Below are positions 1 through 6,484 of a stretch of 6,484 nucleotides of DNA, in pieces. How positions within the stretch are numbered: the first letter of the stretch is position 1; each line of letters starts with the position of its first letter. This DNA is from an uncultured Desulfobulbaceae bacterium (lineage in GTDB: Bacteria > Desulfobacterota > Desulfobulbia > Desulfobulbales > Desulfobulbaceae): assembly GCA_945787305.1 (NCBI GenBank), contig CALZIH010000169.1, positions 1-6,484 on the forward strand, given 5' to 3'. Below the pieces are notes generated by a model, which saw only the letters and a list, made by a program, of their open reading frames with translations, did no database searches and was not told the origin of the DNA. The position numbers were made by a program, and so were the translations under genes.

Positions 1-2
1 TC

Positions 3-2789
3 ATGAATAATACCGTGGCTTCACCCTTTGGCGCATCTCGTCTGCTGCAGGTTGGCAATACGCAGTACACGTTCTATGCAATCAAGGCTATAGAGCAACA
101 TGGCCTCTGTACCATTGCCCGTTTGCCCTTCTCCATCCGTGTCCTGCTTGAAAACCTGCTGCGGCACTGCAACAGCGGTGTGGTCAAAGAGGAGGATGTC
201 GTCAACCTGGCATCCTGGCAGGGGGGGGGGGCACCTCGCGGATCCATTCCGTTTATGCCCGGCCGGGTGGTCCTGCAGGATTTTACCGGGGTGCCGGCCC
301 TTGTCGATCTGGCAGCTCTTCGGGCAGCGGTTGCCCGTCATGGTGGGGACCCGGAGATGATGAACCCTTTCATTCCGGCCGATTTGGTTATCGATCACTC
401 TGTTCAGGTGGATTGTTTCGCTTCACATGATGCCTATGACTGCAATGTGCAGCACGAGATGGATCGCAATCATGAGCGCTATACCATGCTGCATTGGGGT
501 GAGCAGTCCTTTACCAATTTCAGGGTCGTCCCGCCCGGTACCGGGATCGTCCATCAGGTCAATCTTGAATACCTTGCCTCCGTGGTGCAGGCAGATGGAA
601 AAGGCGACAGCATCCTGGCCTACCCCGACACTGTTCTCGGTACAGACTCCCACACGACAATGATTAACGGCCTTGGGGTACTCGGTTGGGGGGTCGGCGG
701 AATTGAGGCCGAGGCGGTTCTCCTTGGCCAGCCCTACTCCATGCAGATTCCCGAAGTTGTCGGGGTGAAGCTGACCGGGCAGCTGTCTAGTCTTTGCACG
801 GCCACCGATCTGGTCTTGACCATAACCCAGTTCTTGCGTGATAAAGGCGTGGTCGGGCGTTTTGTTGAGTTTTTCGGCCCCGGCATGCTTGGTCTCAGCC
901 TACCTGATCGGGCAACCATTGCCAACATGGCACCGGAGTATGGAGCAACCATGGGCTTTTTTCCGGTGGATGGGGAAACGATTCGCTACCTTCGGGAAAG
1001 CGGCAGAACTGAACAGCAAGTACATCTCGTCGAACAGTACTGTAAAGAACAGCATCTTTTCATCGACGAGAAGAGTGCAGAACCGGAATACAGTGTAGCC
1101 TACACCATAGACCTTGCCGAGGTCGAACCGAGCCTGGCCGGACCGCGCAAACCACAGGAGCGTGTCCCCCTGGCTGCAATGAAAGAGCGTTTCAGTGTTA
1201 ATTTTCCGCAGAGGCCAAGCGAACCCGACCTCAGGACCGACAAAGACGGCTGGGCTGAAGAAGGAGGAGCTTGTAGAGTTCCTGATACCCCGGAAGAAAG
1301 CGAGGTGGATTGTGGGGCGAGCCTTGAGCAGGGAATGCCTGTTGCGGCGGGCGAAAAGGAACAACTCCGGGATGGTTCGGTAGTTATCGCCGCCATTACC
1401 AGTTGCACCAACACCTCAAACCCTGCTGTTATGCTCGGCGCCGGCCTGTTGGCACAAAAGGCCGTTGCACGGGGTCTGCGTTCTAAACCCTGGGTTAAAA
1501 CCAGCATGGCGCCCGGTTCCAAGGTTGTCAGCCAATACCTCGCATCAAGTGATCTTCTTGAGCCCCTGGAAATCCTGGGTTTTCATGTTGTCGGTTACGG
1601 CTGCACGACCTGCATCGGCAACAGCGGTCCTCTGCATTCCGTCATCGCCGATGATATTGTCGAAAACAATCTGAAAGTGGCGGCCGTACTCAGTGGTAAC
1701 CGCAACTTTGAGGCGCGTATCCATCCCCTTGTCCATGCCAATTATTTAGGCTCTCCGCTGCTGGTTGTCGCCTATGCCCTTGCCGGAACAGTGGCCATTG
1801 ATCTTGAGAAAGAACCGTTGGGAGTCGATACTGCGGGAGAAGAGGTGTATCTTCGAGATATCTGGCCGACACCCGATGAGATTGAGGCCCTTATGTCGAA
1901 AACCCTCTCTCCGGAACTCTTTACAGCCAGTTATAGCGATATTTTCTCCGGCAACGAACGGTGGAAGGAACTGGCAGTGTCTTCGAGCAGCCTTTTTCCG
2001 TGGGATGAAGCATCCACCTATATTAAGGAACCACCGTTTTTCAAGAATCTGGCTGTGGAACCAGGGCCGGTATCTGATATCAGCAGCGCCCGTATCCTGG
2101 CTATTTTCGGTGACACAATCACCACCGATCATATCTCGCCTGCCGGGGCTATTCCGGAAGACAGTCCTGCGGGGCAGTATCTGCAGGAACTTGGTATTGT
2201 CCCGGAGGCCTTCAACAGTTACGGTTCCCGGCGCGGCAATCACCAGGTGATGGTGCGCGGTACCTTTGGCAATATTCGTATCCGCAACAAAATGGTTGAG
2301 CGGGAGGGCGGCTACACCCTTTTCATGCCTGACGGAACAGAGAGGAGTATCTATGATGCCGCCATGGAGTACCAGGCGTCAGCGACGCCATTGGTGATCG
2401 TTGCCGGCAGGGACTACGGGACCGGGAGTTCACGAGATTGGGCGGCCAAGGGAACAATGCTGCTTGGGGTAAAGGCGGTGATTGCCGTCTCCTTTGAACG
2501 CATTCACCGCAGTAACCTTGTTGGCATGGGGGTACTGCCACTGCAGTTTGCTGCCGGCACGGATGGCGAGTCGCTTGCTCTTGATGGCAGTGAAGTGGTA
2601 ACAATCAGCGGTCTTGCAGGGGCGCTGGAGCCTGGCATGCAGGTCACGGTAACGGTTGAGCGCGGGGATGGCCGCAAACCGACCGGTTTTCAGGCCATCG
2701 TCCGTCTGGATAATCAGGTGGAGCTGGAATACTATCGCCATGGCGGTATCTTGAACTACGTGCTCCGGCAAATGCTTGCCCAGCATTAG
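3..2789 (+). CDS. acnA: Aconitate hydratase A (AcnA/IRP1-type aconitase)
   Basis: Converts citrate to isocitrate through cis-aconitate using a [4Fe-4S] cluster, in the cytoplasm, as a TCA-cycle step. The 928-residue product matches bacterial AcnA along its whole length. Visible landmarks are QDFTGVPA (92-99), the DH pair at 131-132, GTDSHTT (213-219), cluster ligand C468 in ITSCTN, C534 and C537 in GCTTCIGN, substrate-binding SRRGNH (742-747), and GSSRDW (808-813), whose first serine (809) corresponds to the catalytic serine of mitochondrial aconitase. The swivelling C-terminal domain (about 690-928) is complete. The ATG lies two bases from the window edge, so no ribosome binding site can be seen, but the N-terminus lines up in length with E. 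coli AcnA, supporting this start. It is about 37 residues longer than E. coli AcnA (891), mostly through an acidic insertion around 396-456. The gene also carries an 11-G run. The cluster-ligand pattern and length argue against AcnB or isopropylmalate isomerase. Confidence 0.97.
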   Translation: MNNTVASPFGASRLLQVGNTQYTFYAIKAIEQHGLCTIARLPFSIRVLLENLLRHCNSGVVKEEDVVNLASWQGGGAPRGSIPFMPGRVVLQDFTGVPALVDLAALRAAVARHGGDPEMMNPFIPADLVIDHSVQVDCFASHDAYDCNVQHEMDRNHERYTMLHWGEQSFTNFRVVPPGTGIVHQVNLEYLASVVQADGKGDSILAYPDTVLGTDSHTTMINGLGVLGWGVGGIEAEAVLLGQPYSMQIPEVVGVKLTGQLSSLCTATDLVLTITQFLRDKGVVGRFVEFFGPGMLGLSLPDRATIANMAPEYGATMGFFPVDGETIRYLRESGRTEQQVHLVEQYCKEQHLFIDEKSAEPEYSVAYTIDLAEVEPSLAGPRKPQERVPLAAMKERFSVNFPQRPSEPDLRTDKDGWAEEGGACRVPDTPEESEVDCGASLEQGMPVAAGEKEQLRDGSVVIAAITSCTNTSNPAVMLGAGLLAQKAVARGLRSKPWVKTSMAPGSKVVSQYLASSDLLEPLEILGFHVVGYGCTTCIGNSGPLHSVIADDIVENNLKVAAVLSGNRNFEARIHPLVHANYLGSPLLVVAYALAGTVAIDLEKEPLGVDTAGEEVYLRDIWPTPDEIEALMSKTLSPELFTASYSDIFSGNERWKELAVSSSSLFPWDEASTYIKEPPFFKNLAVEPGPVSDISSARILAIFGDTITTDHISPAGAIPEDSPAGQYLQELGIVPEAFNSYGSRRGNHQVMVRGTFGNIRIRNKMVEREGGYTLFMPDGTERSIYDAAMEYQASATPLVIVAGRDYGTGSSRDWAAKGTMLLGVKAVIAVSFERIHRSNLVGMGVLPLQFAAGTDGESLALDGSEVVTISGLAGALEPGMQVTVTVERGDGRKPTGFQAIVRLDNQVELEYYRHGGILNYVLRQMLAQH
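221..231 (+). repeat. Poly-G homopolymer (G11) inside acnA
   Basis: Eleven consecutive G residues encode the end of the Gln codon, three glycines and the start of an alanine codon at about residues 73-77 of aconitase. The reading frame is intact at this count, and the segment from SWQ to the QDFTGVPA motif has the same length as in E. coli AcnA, so 11 is the in-frame number. Loss of one G would lead to a TGA at 358-360; gain of one would lead to a TGA at 428-430. Such tracts are prone to polymerase slippage and also to sequencing error. Confidence 0.95.
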
Positions 2790-2901
2790 CTTACTGTCGC
2801 TCGGATGCCGGAGTCGTGTAGTCAAATTACACACATCTCTATGTCAGGAGAACGTGATTCTGCCATGCAGTAGGGAAAACACAGGTTGGCTCGTCTTTTT
2901 C
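2790..2901. other. Convergent intergenic gap between acnA and korB
   Basis: These 112 bases separate the acnA stop (TAG, 2787-2789) from the korB stop on the opposite strand (TAG, read from 2904-2902). Transcripts from both sides converge here. The only inverted repeats I see are short: GTGTA/TACAC with a 7-base loop (2816-2832), and GGAAAA/TTTTCC around 2874-2902 with a 17-base loop. Neither is a GC-rich stem followed by a U-run, so no intrinsic terminator is called for either strand. No gene is supported in it. Confidence 0.7.
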
Positions 2902-3954
2902 CTAGCGGAAACGTTTGTTAAGTTCCTGCAGTACCTCATTGCCGGGACAGAGTTCACTTGTATCCATAGTGTTTAACGGTTTCGCCGACGTTTCCAGAAT
3001 CTCATGGGTGTCTTTACTTTGCGGGTCCAGGTAAATGATACCGGTGAGAATATCGTTCGCCTCTTTTGCCTTCTCAAGTTCGGCAATGGCTGCACTGCGA
3101 CTGCTGATGCCGGTTTTCTTTTTCTGTTTATGAATCCTAAGGGTGCTGCCGTCGTGCAGGGTGACGGGTATTGTCGAGCCGTCCGGATAGTCGGCGGTGA
3201 TCTCCTGACGGTGCGGTATAAAGTCGAACGTTGCCGTTGCTTCCATGTGTTCGCGGACCCAGGAATAGCTTTTTGTTGATGTCGGCACGTTGTTAAAGGT
3301 TACGCAGGGGGATATAATGTCTAAAAATGCCAGTCCCTTATGGGCAATGGCCGCTTTCAGCATCGTAACGATCTGCTTCTTGTCACCGGAAAATCCGCGG
3401 CCGACGAAACCGGCACCAAGCTGAATAGCCAGCTCGCACAAGTCAATGGACTCCAGTGCGGCCGGGTCTCCTTTTTTCGTTTTCGACCCTTTATCCGCTG
3501 TCGCTGAATCCTGTCCCTTGGTCAACCCATAACAGCCGTTATTCATGACGATGTACACCATGTCGAGATTGCGCCTGAGTATATGCGCAAACTGGCCCAT
3601 TCCGATGGAGGCGGTATCGCCGTCTCCTGAGACCCCGAAGTAGACCAGATCTCTATTGGCCATATTGGCTCCGGTTGCCACCGAAGGCATACGCCCATGC
3701 ACGGAGTTGAAGCCATGCGATTTGCCCAGGAAATAGGCCGGAGTTTTTGATGAGCAACCGATACCGGAGAGTTTGACAATCCGATGCGGTTCAAGATTCA
3801 TTTCAAAACAGGCTGTTACGATAGCATTGGTGATAGAGTCGTGACCACAACCGGCGCACAAGGTCGAGATTGAGCCTTCGTACTCCTTTCTGGTGTATCC
3901 CAGGCTGTTTTTTTTGGATTCAGGGTGGCGAGCAGTCGGCTGAACGTAACTCAT
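2902..3954 (-). CDS. korB: 2-oxoacid (probably 2-oxoglutarate):acceptor oxidoreductase, beta subunit
   Basis: This is the thiamine-diphosphate-binding subunit that decarboxylates the 2-oxoacid and passes electrons to a [4Fe-4S] cluster. The product is 350 residues, normal for KorB. Key features are CAGCGH with C33 and C36, GIGCSSKT with C67, and C217 in IISPC, which together give the four expected cluster ligands. The TPP motif runs from GDGD (110-113) to NN (138-139), followed by CYGLTKGQ (141-148). Family members usually have an aliphatic residue where C141 sits. An open frame extends 50 residues further upstream, but that stretch is the other frame of korA. The ATG at 3954-3952 is chosen because it overlaps the korA stop as ATGA and has an AGGAGGA site 7 bases upstream. 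The GIGCSSKTPAYF form and its partner resemble 2-oxoglutarate enzymes (M. tuberculosis KorAB type, from memory); other 2-oxoacids, such as pyruvate, cannot be excluded from sequence alone. Confidence 0.92.
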   Translation of the reverse strand: MSYVQPTARHPESKKNSLGYTRKEYEGSISTLCAGCGHDSITNAIVTACFEMNLEPHRIVKLSGIGCSSKTPAYFLGKSHGFNSVHGRMPSVATGANMANRDLVYFGVSGDGDTASIGMGQFAHILRRNLDMVYIVMNNGCYGLTKGQDSATADKGSKTKKGDPAALESIDLCELAIQLGAGFVGRGFSGDKKQIVTMLKAAIAHKGLAFLDIISPCVTFNNVPTSTKSYSWVREHMEATATFDFIPHRQEITADYPDGSTIPVTLHDGSTLRIHKQKKKTGISSRSAAIAELEKAKEANDILTGIIYLDPQSKDTHEILETSAKPLNTMDTSELCPGNEVLQELNKRFR

Positions 3955-5804
3955 GCGTTTTCCTCCTGGGCAAGAGAAGCGGGGTACAGGTCCCGGCGAC
4001 GGGTAAGGAGAGTGGAGTGAATCTGGTTGGTGATTATGGTAGCGGTAATCGGTAACCCGTTGAAATGGGTGACCGAGTCGAGTTTCCCCGGAGAAACCAG
4101 ACATTCACCGGCTAAGAGCGTTTTCATCTGTGCATCGCGATTTTGCTCAATAGTGAAAACCAGATCATGCTGGTCAATAAAGTCGAACACTTCTTTCTGG
4201 AAAGGATAGGCAAGAATTCGCATCTCATTGATAAGGATGGACTGGTCTGCCAGCTGGTCGAGCGCTTCACGGGCAGCCTGGGTTGTCGTGCCGAAATAGA
4301 GGGCGCCGATTTTTGATTTTTTGTCTCGTATATTGATTTCAGGGCAGGGGACAAGGCCGCGTGCGGTTTCCCACTTGACCAGCAACCGTTTCATTCCGCG
4401 TTCGTAGGCCTGGCTTTCTTCCGTATACGCGGCATATTCGTTATGGGACGTGCCGCGGGTGGTATATGCCCCTTTTTCAGGGTGGGTGCCGGGATAGGTG
4501 CGATAGCAGATGCCGTCGCCATCGACATCGAGATAACGGCCCCACGGTTTTTGTAAGGCGTCCAGGGCCTCGGCGCTCATTACTTTGCCGCGATCATATG
4601 TTCGGTTATCATCCCATTCTAGCGGATCACAGAGGTGACTGTTCATACCGAGATCAAGATCGCTCATGACGATAACCGGTGCCTGCAGCCGGTCGGCGAG
4701 GTCAAAGGCATCCGCTGTCATCCGGAAACATTCATTCGGATCGCTTGGAAACAGTAATATGTTGCGCGTATCCCCATGCGATGCGTATGCCGAGGCAAGA
4801 ATGTCTGCCTGTTGGGTTCTGGTAGGCATGCCGGTGCTTGGCCCGCAGCGCTGGACATTGATGAGTACCATGGGTATCTCGGCAAAATAGGCAAGCCCAA
4901 GAAATTCGGTCATCAGGGAGATCCCCGGTCCCGAGGTGGCGGTAAATGCGCGGGCGCCGTTCCAGCCGGCGCCAATGGCAATGCCGATGGCGGCCAGTTC
5001 ATCTTCCGCCTGGATAACCGCATAGTTCCTTTTGCCGCTTTCCTGGTCTACCCGGTAGCGCCTGGCAAACCGTTCAAATGCTTCAGCAACGGATGTTGAC
5101 GGGGTAATCGGGTACCATCCGGCAACGGTTGCCCCTGCATAGAGGGCGCCAAGGCCTGCGGCGGTGTTCCCGTCCATCATGATGCGCTCGCCAACTGCAG
5201 ATGCCGGCTGGATCGAGAGCGCACAGCTGTCCGGGTGGTGTTCGCGTGCGTAATGAAAACCGATTTCCAGGGCCCGTAGATTCGGCTCCGCGAGTTTTGG
5301 TTTTTTACTGAATTGCCTGGTGATTGAATCGGAAACAGCATCAAGGCCGATGTCAAGCAGGGAGGCAAGGGCTCCGATATAGATTATGTTTTTCAGCAGT
5401 TGCCGCAGGCGCGGATCTGAGAATTCCGCATTGCACAGCGCCGTTAACGGAATATCAATGACGGTAATATCGTCTCGTTGAAATTCCTCGGGTAATTTCC
5501 GCGTCGCATCAAACAGGAAGTATCCACCCGGCTGCACCATGTCGTAGTCATGTTTCATTGTCTGGCCGTTTACCGCGACCATGAAATCAACGCCACCGCG
5601 GCGGCCCAGATAGCCTTTTCCGTTGACGCGCACTTCAAACCAAGTCGGCAACCCTTGAATGTTTGAAGGAAAGATATTTTTTGGGCTGATGGGAACACCG
5701 AGCCGATAGATAACCTTGGCAAACAGATCATTGGCGCTGGCGGATCCGGAACCATTGACGTTGGCAAACCGGACAACAAAATCGTTTACTCGTTCGATTT
5801 TCAT
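3951..5804 (-). CDS. korA: 2-oxoacid (probably 2-oxoglutarate):acceptor oxidoreductase, fused gamma-alpha subunit
   Basis: This is the partner of the beta subunit, forming the active site for CoA-dependent oxidative decarboxylation of a 2-oxoacid (or the reverse CO2-fixing reaction) in the cytoplasm. The 617-residue product has an N-terminal gamma-type domain (about 7-185, with NVNGSGSASAN at 15-25 and NIIYIGALASLL at 139-150), a short linker, and then the alpha pyrimidine-binding domain: YPITPSTSVAEAF (231-243), QAEDELAAIG (265-274), SGPGISLMTEF (291-301) and QRCGPSTGMPTRTQQADI (318-335). The segment RYLDVDGDGICYRTYPGTHP (423-442), followed by TRGTSHNE, is typical of fused KorA proteins such as the mycobacterial 2-oxoglutarate enzyme (from memory). 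A C-terminal alpha domain (about 495-600) follows. I chose the second Met (5804-5802), not the one at 5834, because it forms an ATGA overlap with the upstream stop and has AGGAG 7 bases before it. The stop likewise overlaps korB by four bases. Substrate assignment is inferred. Confidence 0.92.
   Translation of the reverse strand: MKIERVNDFVVRFANVNGSGSASANDLFAKVIYRLGVPISPKNIFPSNIQGLPTWFEVRVNGKGYLGRRGGVDFMVAVNGQTMKHDYDMVQPGGYFLFDATRKLPEEFQRDDITVIDIPLTALCNAEFSDPRLRQLLKNIIYIGALASLLDIGLDAVSDSITRQFSKKPKLAEPNLRALEIGFHYAREHHPDSCALSIQPASAVGERIMMDGNTAAGLGALYAGATVAGWYPITPSTSVAEAFERFARRYRVDQESGKRNYAVIQAEDELAAIGIAIGAGWNGARAFTATSGPGISLMTEFLGLAYFAEIPMVLINVQRCGPSTGMPTRTQQADILASAYASHGDTRNILLFPSDPNECFRMTADAFDLADRLQAPVIVMSDLDLGMNSHLCDPLEWDDNRTYDRGKVMSAEALDALQKPWGRYLDVDGDGICYRTYPGTHPEKGAYTTRGTSHNEYAAYTEESQAYERGMKRLLVKWETARGLVPCPEINIRDKKSKIGALYFGTTTQAAREALDQLADQSILINEMRILAYPFQKEVFDFIDQHDLVFTIEQNRDAQMKTLLAGECLVSPGKLDSVTHFNGLPITATIITNQIHSTLLTRRRDLYPASLAQEENA
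3961..3967 (-). promoter_or_regulatory. Ribosome binding site of korB
   Basis: On the minus strand this reads AGGAGGA, a near-perfect Shine-Dalgarno sequence, about 6-7 bases before the ATG at 3954-3952. It lies inside the last codons of korA. It decides the korB start in favour of the ATGA overlap rather than the earlier in-frame ATG at 4104. Confidence 0.9.
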
Positions 5805-6484
5805 GAGTCGTCTCCTGCCACTGCCGATTTGCATACAAACTTAAGCATCTTCCAGGCGGCTGTTGGACAGCGTTCTGCGCAAAGGCCGCAGTGGAGGCAG
5901 ACGTTTTCGTCTTTGACCATCACTCTGCCGGTCGGCAGTTTCTCTGAAACGTAGAGGTCCTGCTGAAGGTTGGTTGCCGGGACGGTAAGACGTTGCCGAA
6001 GCTCTTCCTCGGGACCGTTTTCAATGAAATTGATACAGTTTGTGGGGCAGATATCAACACAGGCATCACATTCAATGCATAAGGGCGTCTCGAACACTGT
6101 CTGGACATCACAGTTATAACAGCGTTCAGCCTCTGTTTTACCGGCCTTGTTATCAAAACCAAGTTCCACTTCCACCAGACGGTCTTTGAGTGTTTTAGCT
6201 TTTGGTGCGTGGGGCACAAGTTGGCGCTGATCATCGGTCACGTGACTGTCATATATCCAGTCATGAAAACCGAGTTTCTGGTCGGCAAGGGTAACGTGAG
6301 GTGCCGGGCGATCATGCAGATCCTTTCCCCGACAGTACAGGTCGATGGAGATTGCCGCTTCATGGCCGTGTGCGACAGCGGTAATAATGTTTTCCGGCCC
6401 AAATGCCGCGTCACCGCCAATAAAAACATTGGGGATACTGGTCTGCAGGGTCAACTCATCCAGGACAGGCATGCCGCGGTCTGT
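5801..6484 (-). CDS. FAD/NAD(P)-dependent oxidoreductase with 2x[4Fe-4S] ferredoxin domain (C-terminal part; 5' end outside window)
   Basis: Only the last 227 residues are visible; the frame is open to the window edge. Near the visible start, a VFIGGDAAFGPENIITA segment (20-36) is the closing FAD-binding motif of the pyridine-nucleotide-disulfide/GltD-like oxidoreductase fold, and HGHEAA follows as in that family. After about 75 residues of linker comes RCYNCD (C122, C125). Then come two ferredoxin motifs of the CxxCxxCxxxCP type, at C136/C139/C142/C146 and C196/C199/C202/C206, each expected to bind a [4Fe-4S] cluster. The stop overlaps the korA start as ATGA, so the protein is made together with the Kor subunits. 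The likely role, by inference, is electron transfer between the Kor enzyme or a ferredoxin and NAD(P)(H). It resembles the small subunit of glutamate synthase, but nothing here points to glutamate synthesis. The nucleotide preference (NAD or NADP) cannot be judged because the Rossmann region lies outside the window. Confidence 0.88.
   Translation of the reverse strand, partial: TDRGMPVLDELTLQTSIPNVFIGGDAAFGPENIITAVAHGHEAAISIDLYCRGKDLHDRPAPHVTLADQKLGFHDWIYDSHVTDDQRQLVPHAPKAKTLKDRLVEVELGFDNKAGKTEAERCYNCDVQTVFETPLCIECDACVDICPTNCINFIENGPEEELRQRLTVPATNLQQDLYVSEKLPTGRVMVKDENVCLHCGLCAERCPTAAWKMLKFVCKSAVAGDDS
5811..5816 (-). promoter_or_regulatory. Ribosome binding site of korA
   Basis: On the minus strand this reads AGGAGA, placed about 6-7 bases before the ATG at 5804-5802. 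It lies within the final codons of the upstream flavoprotein gene. It favours the ATGA overlap as the true korA start over the in-frame ATG ten codons earlier at 5834. Confidence 0.85.

Noticed and set aside
900..1364. A 154-codon open frame antisense to acnA
   Set aside because: No family resemblance and no convincing start context; explained by the sense gene on the other strand.
1746..2243. A 165-codon open frame antisense to acnA, and an overlapping 161-codon + strand frame at 1765-2250
   Set aside because: Both lie wholly inside the strongly conserved aconitase frame, show no recognisable motif, and are rich in residues typical of shadow frames (Arg, Pro, Cys, His).
2816..2832. GTGTA/TACAC inverted repeat downstream of acnA as a terminator
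   Set aside because: A 5-bp AT-containing stem with a 7-base loop and no U-run on either side is too weak to call.
2874..2902. GGAAAA/TTTTCC inverted repeat near the korB stop as a terminator
   Set aside because: The arms are A/T-rich with a 17-base loop and no following U-run beyond the arm itself, so it fits neither strand as an intrinsic terminator.
3908..3915. A8 run on the minus strand in korB, giving an A AAA AAC slippery heptamer in the correct frame (codons 14-17)
   Set aside because: The -1 frame after the slip ends at a TGA after about 34 codons without a recognisable product, and I saw no obvious downstream stem. It would yield only an abortive peptide of about 50 residues, so programmed frameshifting is not supported.
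3955..4104. A 50-residue N-terminal extension of KorB starting at 4104
   Set aside because: It overlaps korA coding sequence in another frame, is Pro/Ser/His-rich and unlike KorB N-termini, and the ATG at 3954 has a near-perfect Shine-Dalgarno and ATGA coupling.
5805..5834. A ten-residue longer KorA starting at 5834
   Set aside because: The internal ATG at 5804 has AGGAG at good spacing and overlaps the upstream stop as ATGA; the extra residues are Arg/Gly-rich and look like the shadow of the flavoprotein C-terminus.

Overview
The window (about 50-55% G+C by eye) looks like chromosomal central-metabolism DNA from an anaerobic or facultatively anaerobic bacterium. The pairing of an AcnA-type aconitase with a ferredoxin-type 2-oxoacid oxidoreductase and a flavin/iron-sulfur electron-transfer protein suggests a sulfate-reducing or related Desulfobacterota lineage. 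That taxonomic guess comes from gene content only and is weak.

Layout: a nearly full-window aconitase gene (acnA) lies on the + strand at 3-2789. Its start is at the very left edge, so its promoter and ribosome binding site are not visible. A 112-base convergent intergenic gap follows (2790-2901). The rest is a three-gene cluster on the - strand, read from right to left: the C-terminal part of an NAD(P)/FAD oxidoreductase carrying a two-cluster ferredoxin domain (5801 to beyond 6484), then a fused gamma-alpha subunit of a 2-oxoacid:acceptor oxidoreductase (korA-like, 3951-5804), then its thiamine-diphosphate-binding beta subunit (korB-like, 2902-3954). Both junctions are 4-base ATGA stop/start overlaps, each preceded by a strong Shine-Dalgarno sequence. 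The three proteins are therefore very likely translationally coupled and made in fixed proportion.

Functionally, aconitase interconverts citrate and isocitrate, and the Kor-type enzyme interconverts 2-oxoglutarate + CoA with succinyl-CoA + CO2 and low-potential electrons. The two steps are separated only by isocitrate dehydrogenase, so the window holds two parts of one arm of the TCA cycle, usable oxidatively or reductively. The co-encoded flavoprotein offers a route between the Kor iron-sulfur cluster and NAD(P)(H). This is an inference from gene context and cysteine motifs.

I did not find a mobile element, RNA gene, CRISPR array or clearly novel system. The most notable oddities are an 11-G homopolymer inside the aconitase reading frame, an acidic insertion in aconitase, and the dedicated electron-transfer subunit fused into the Kor operon.
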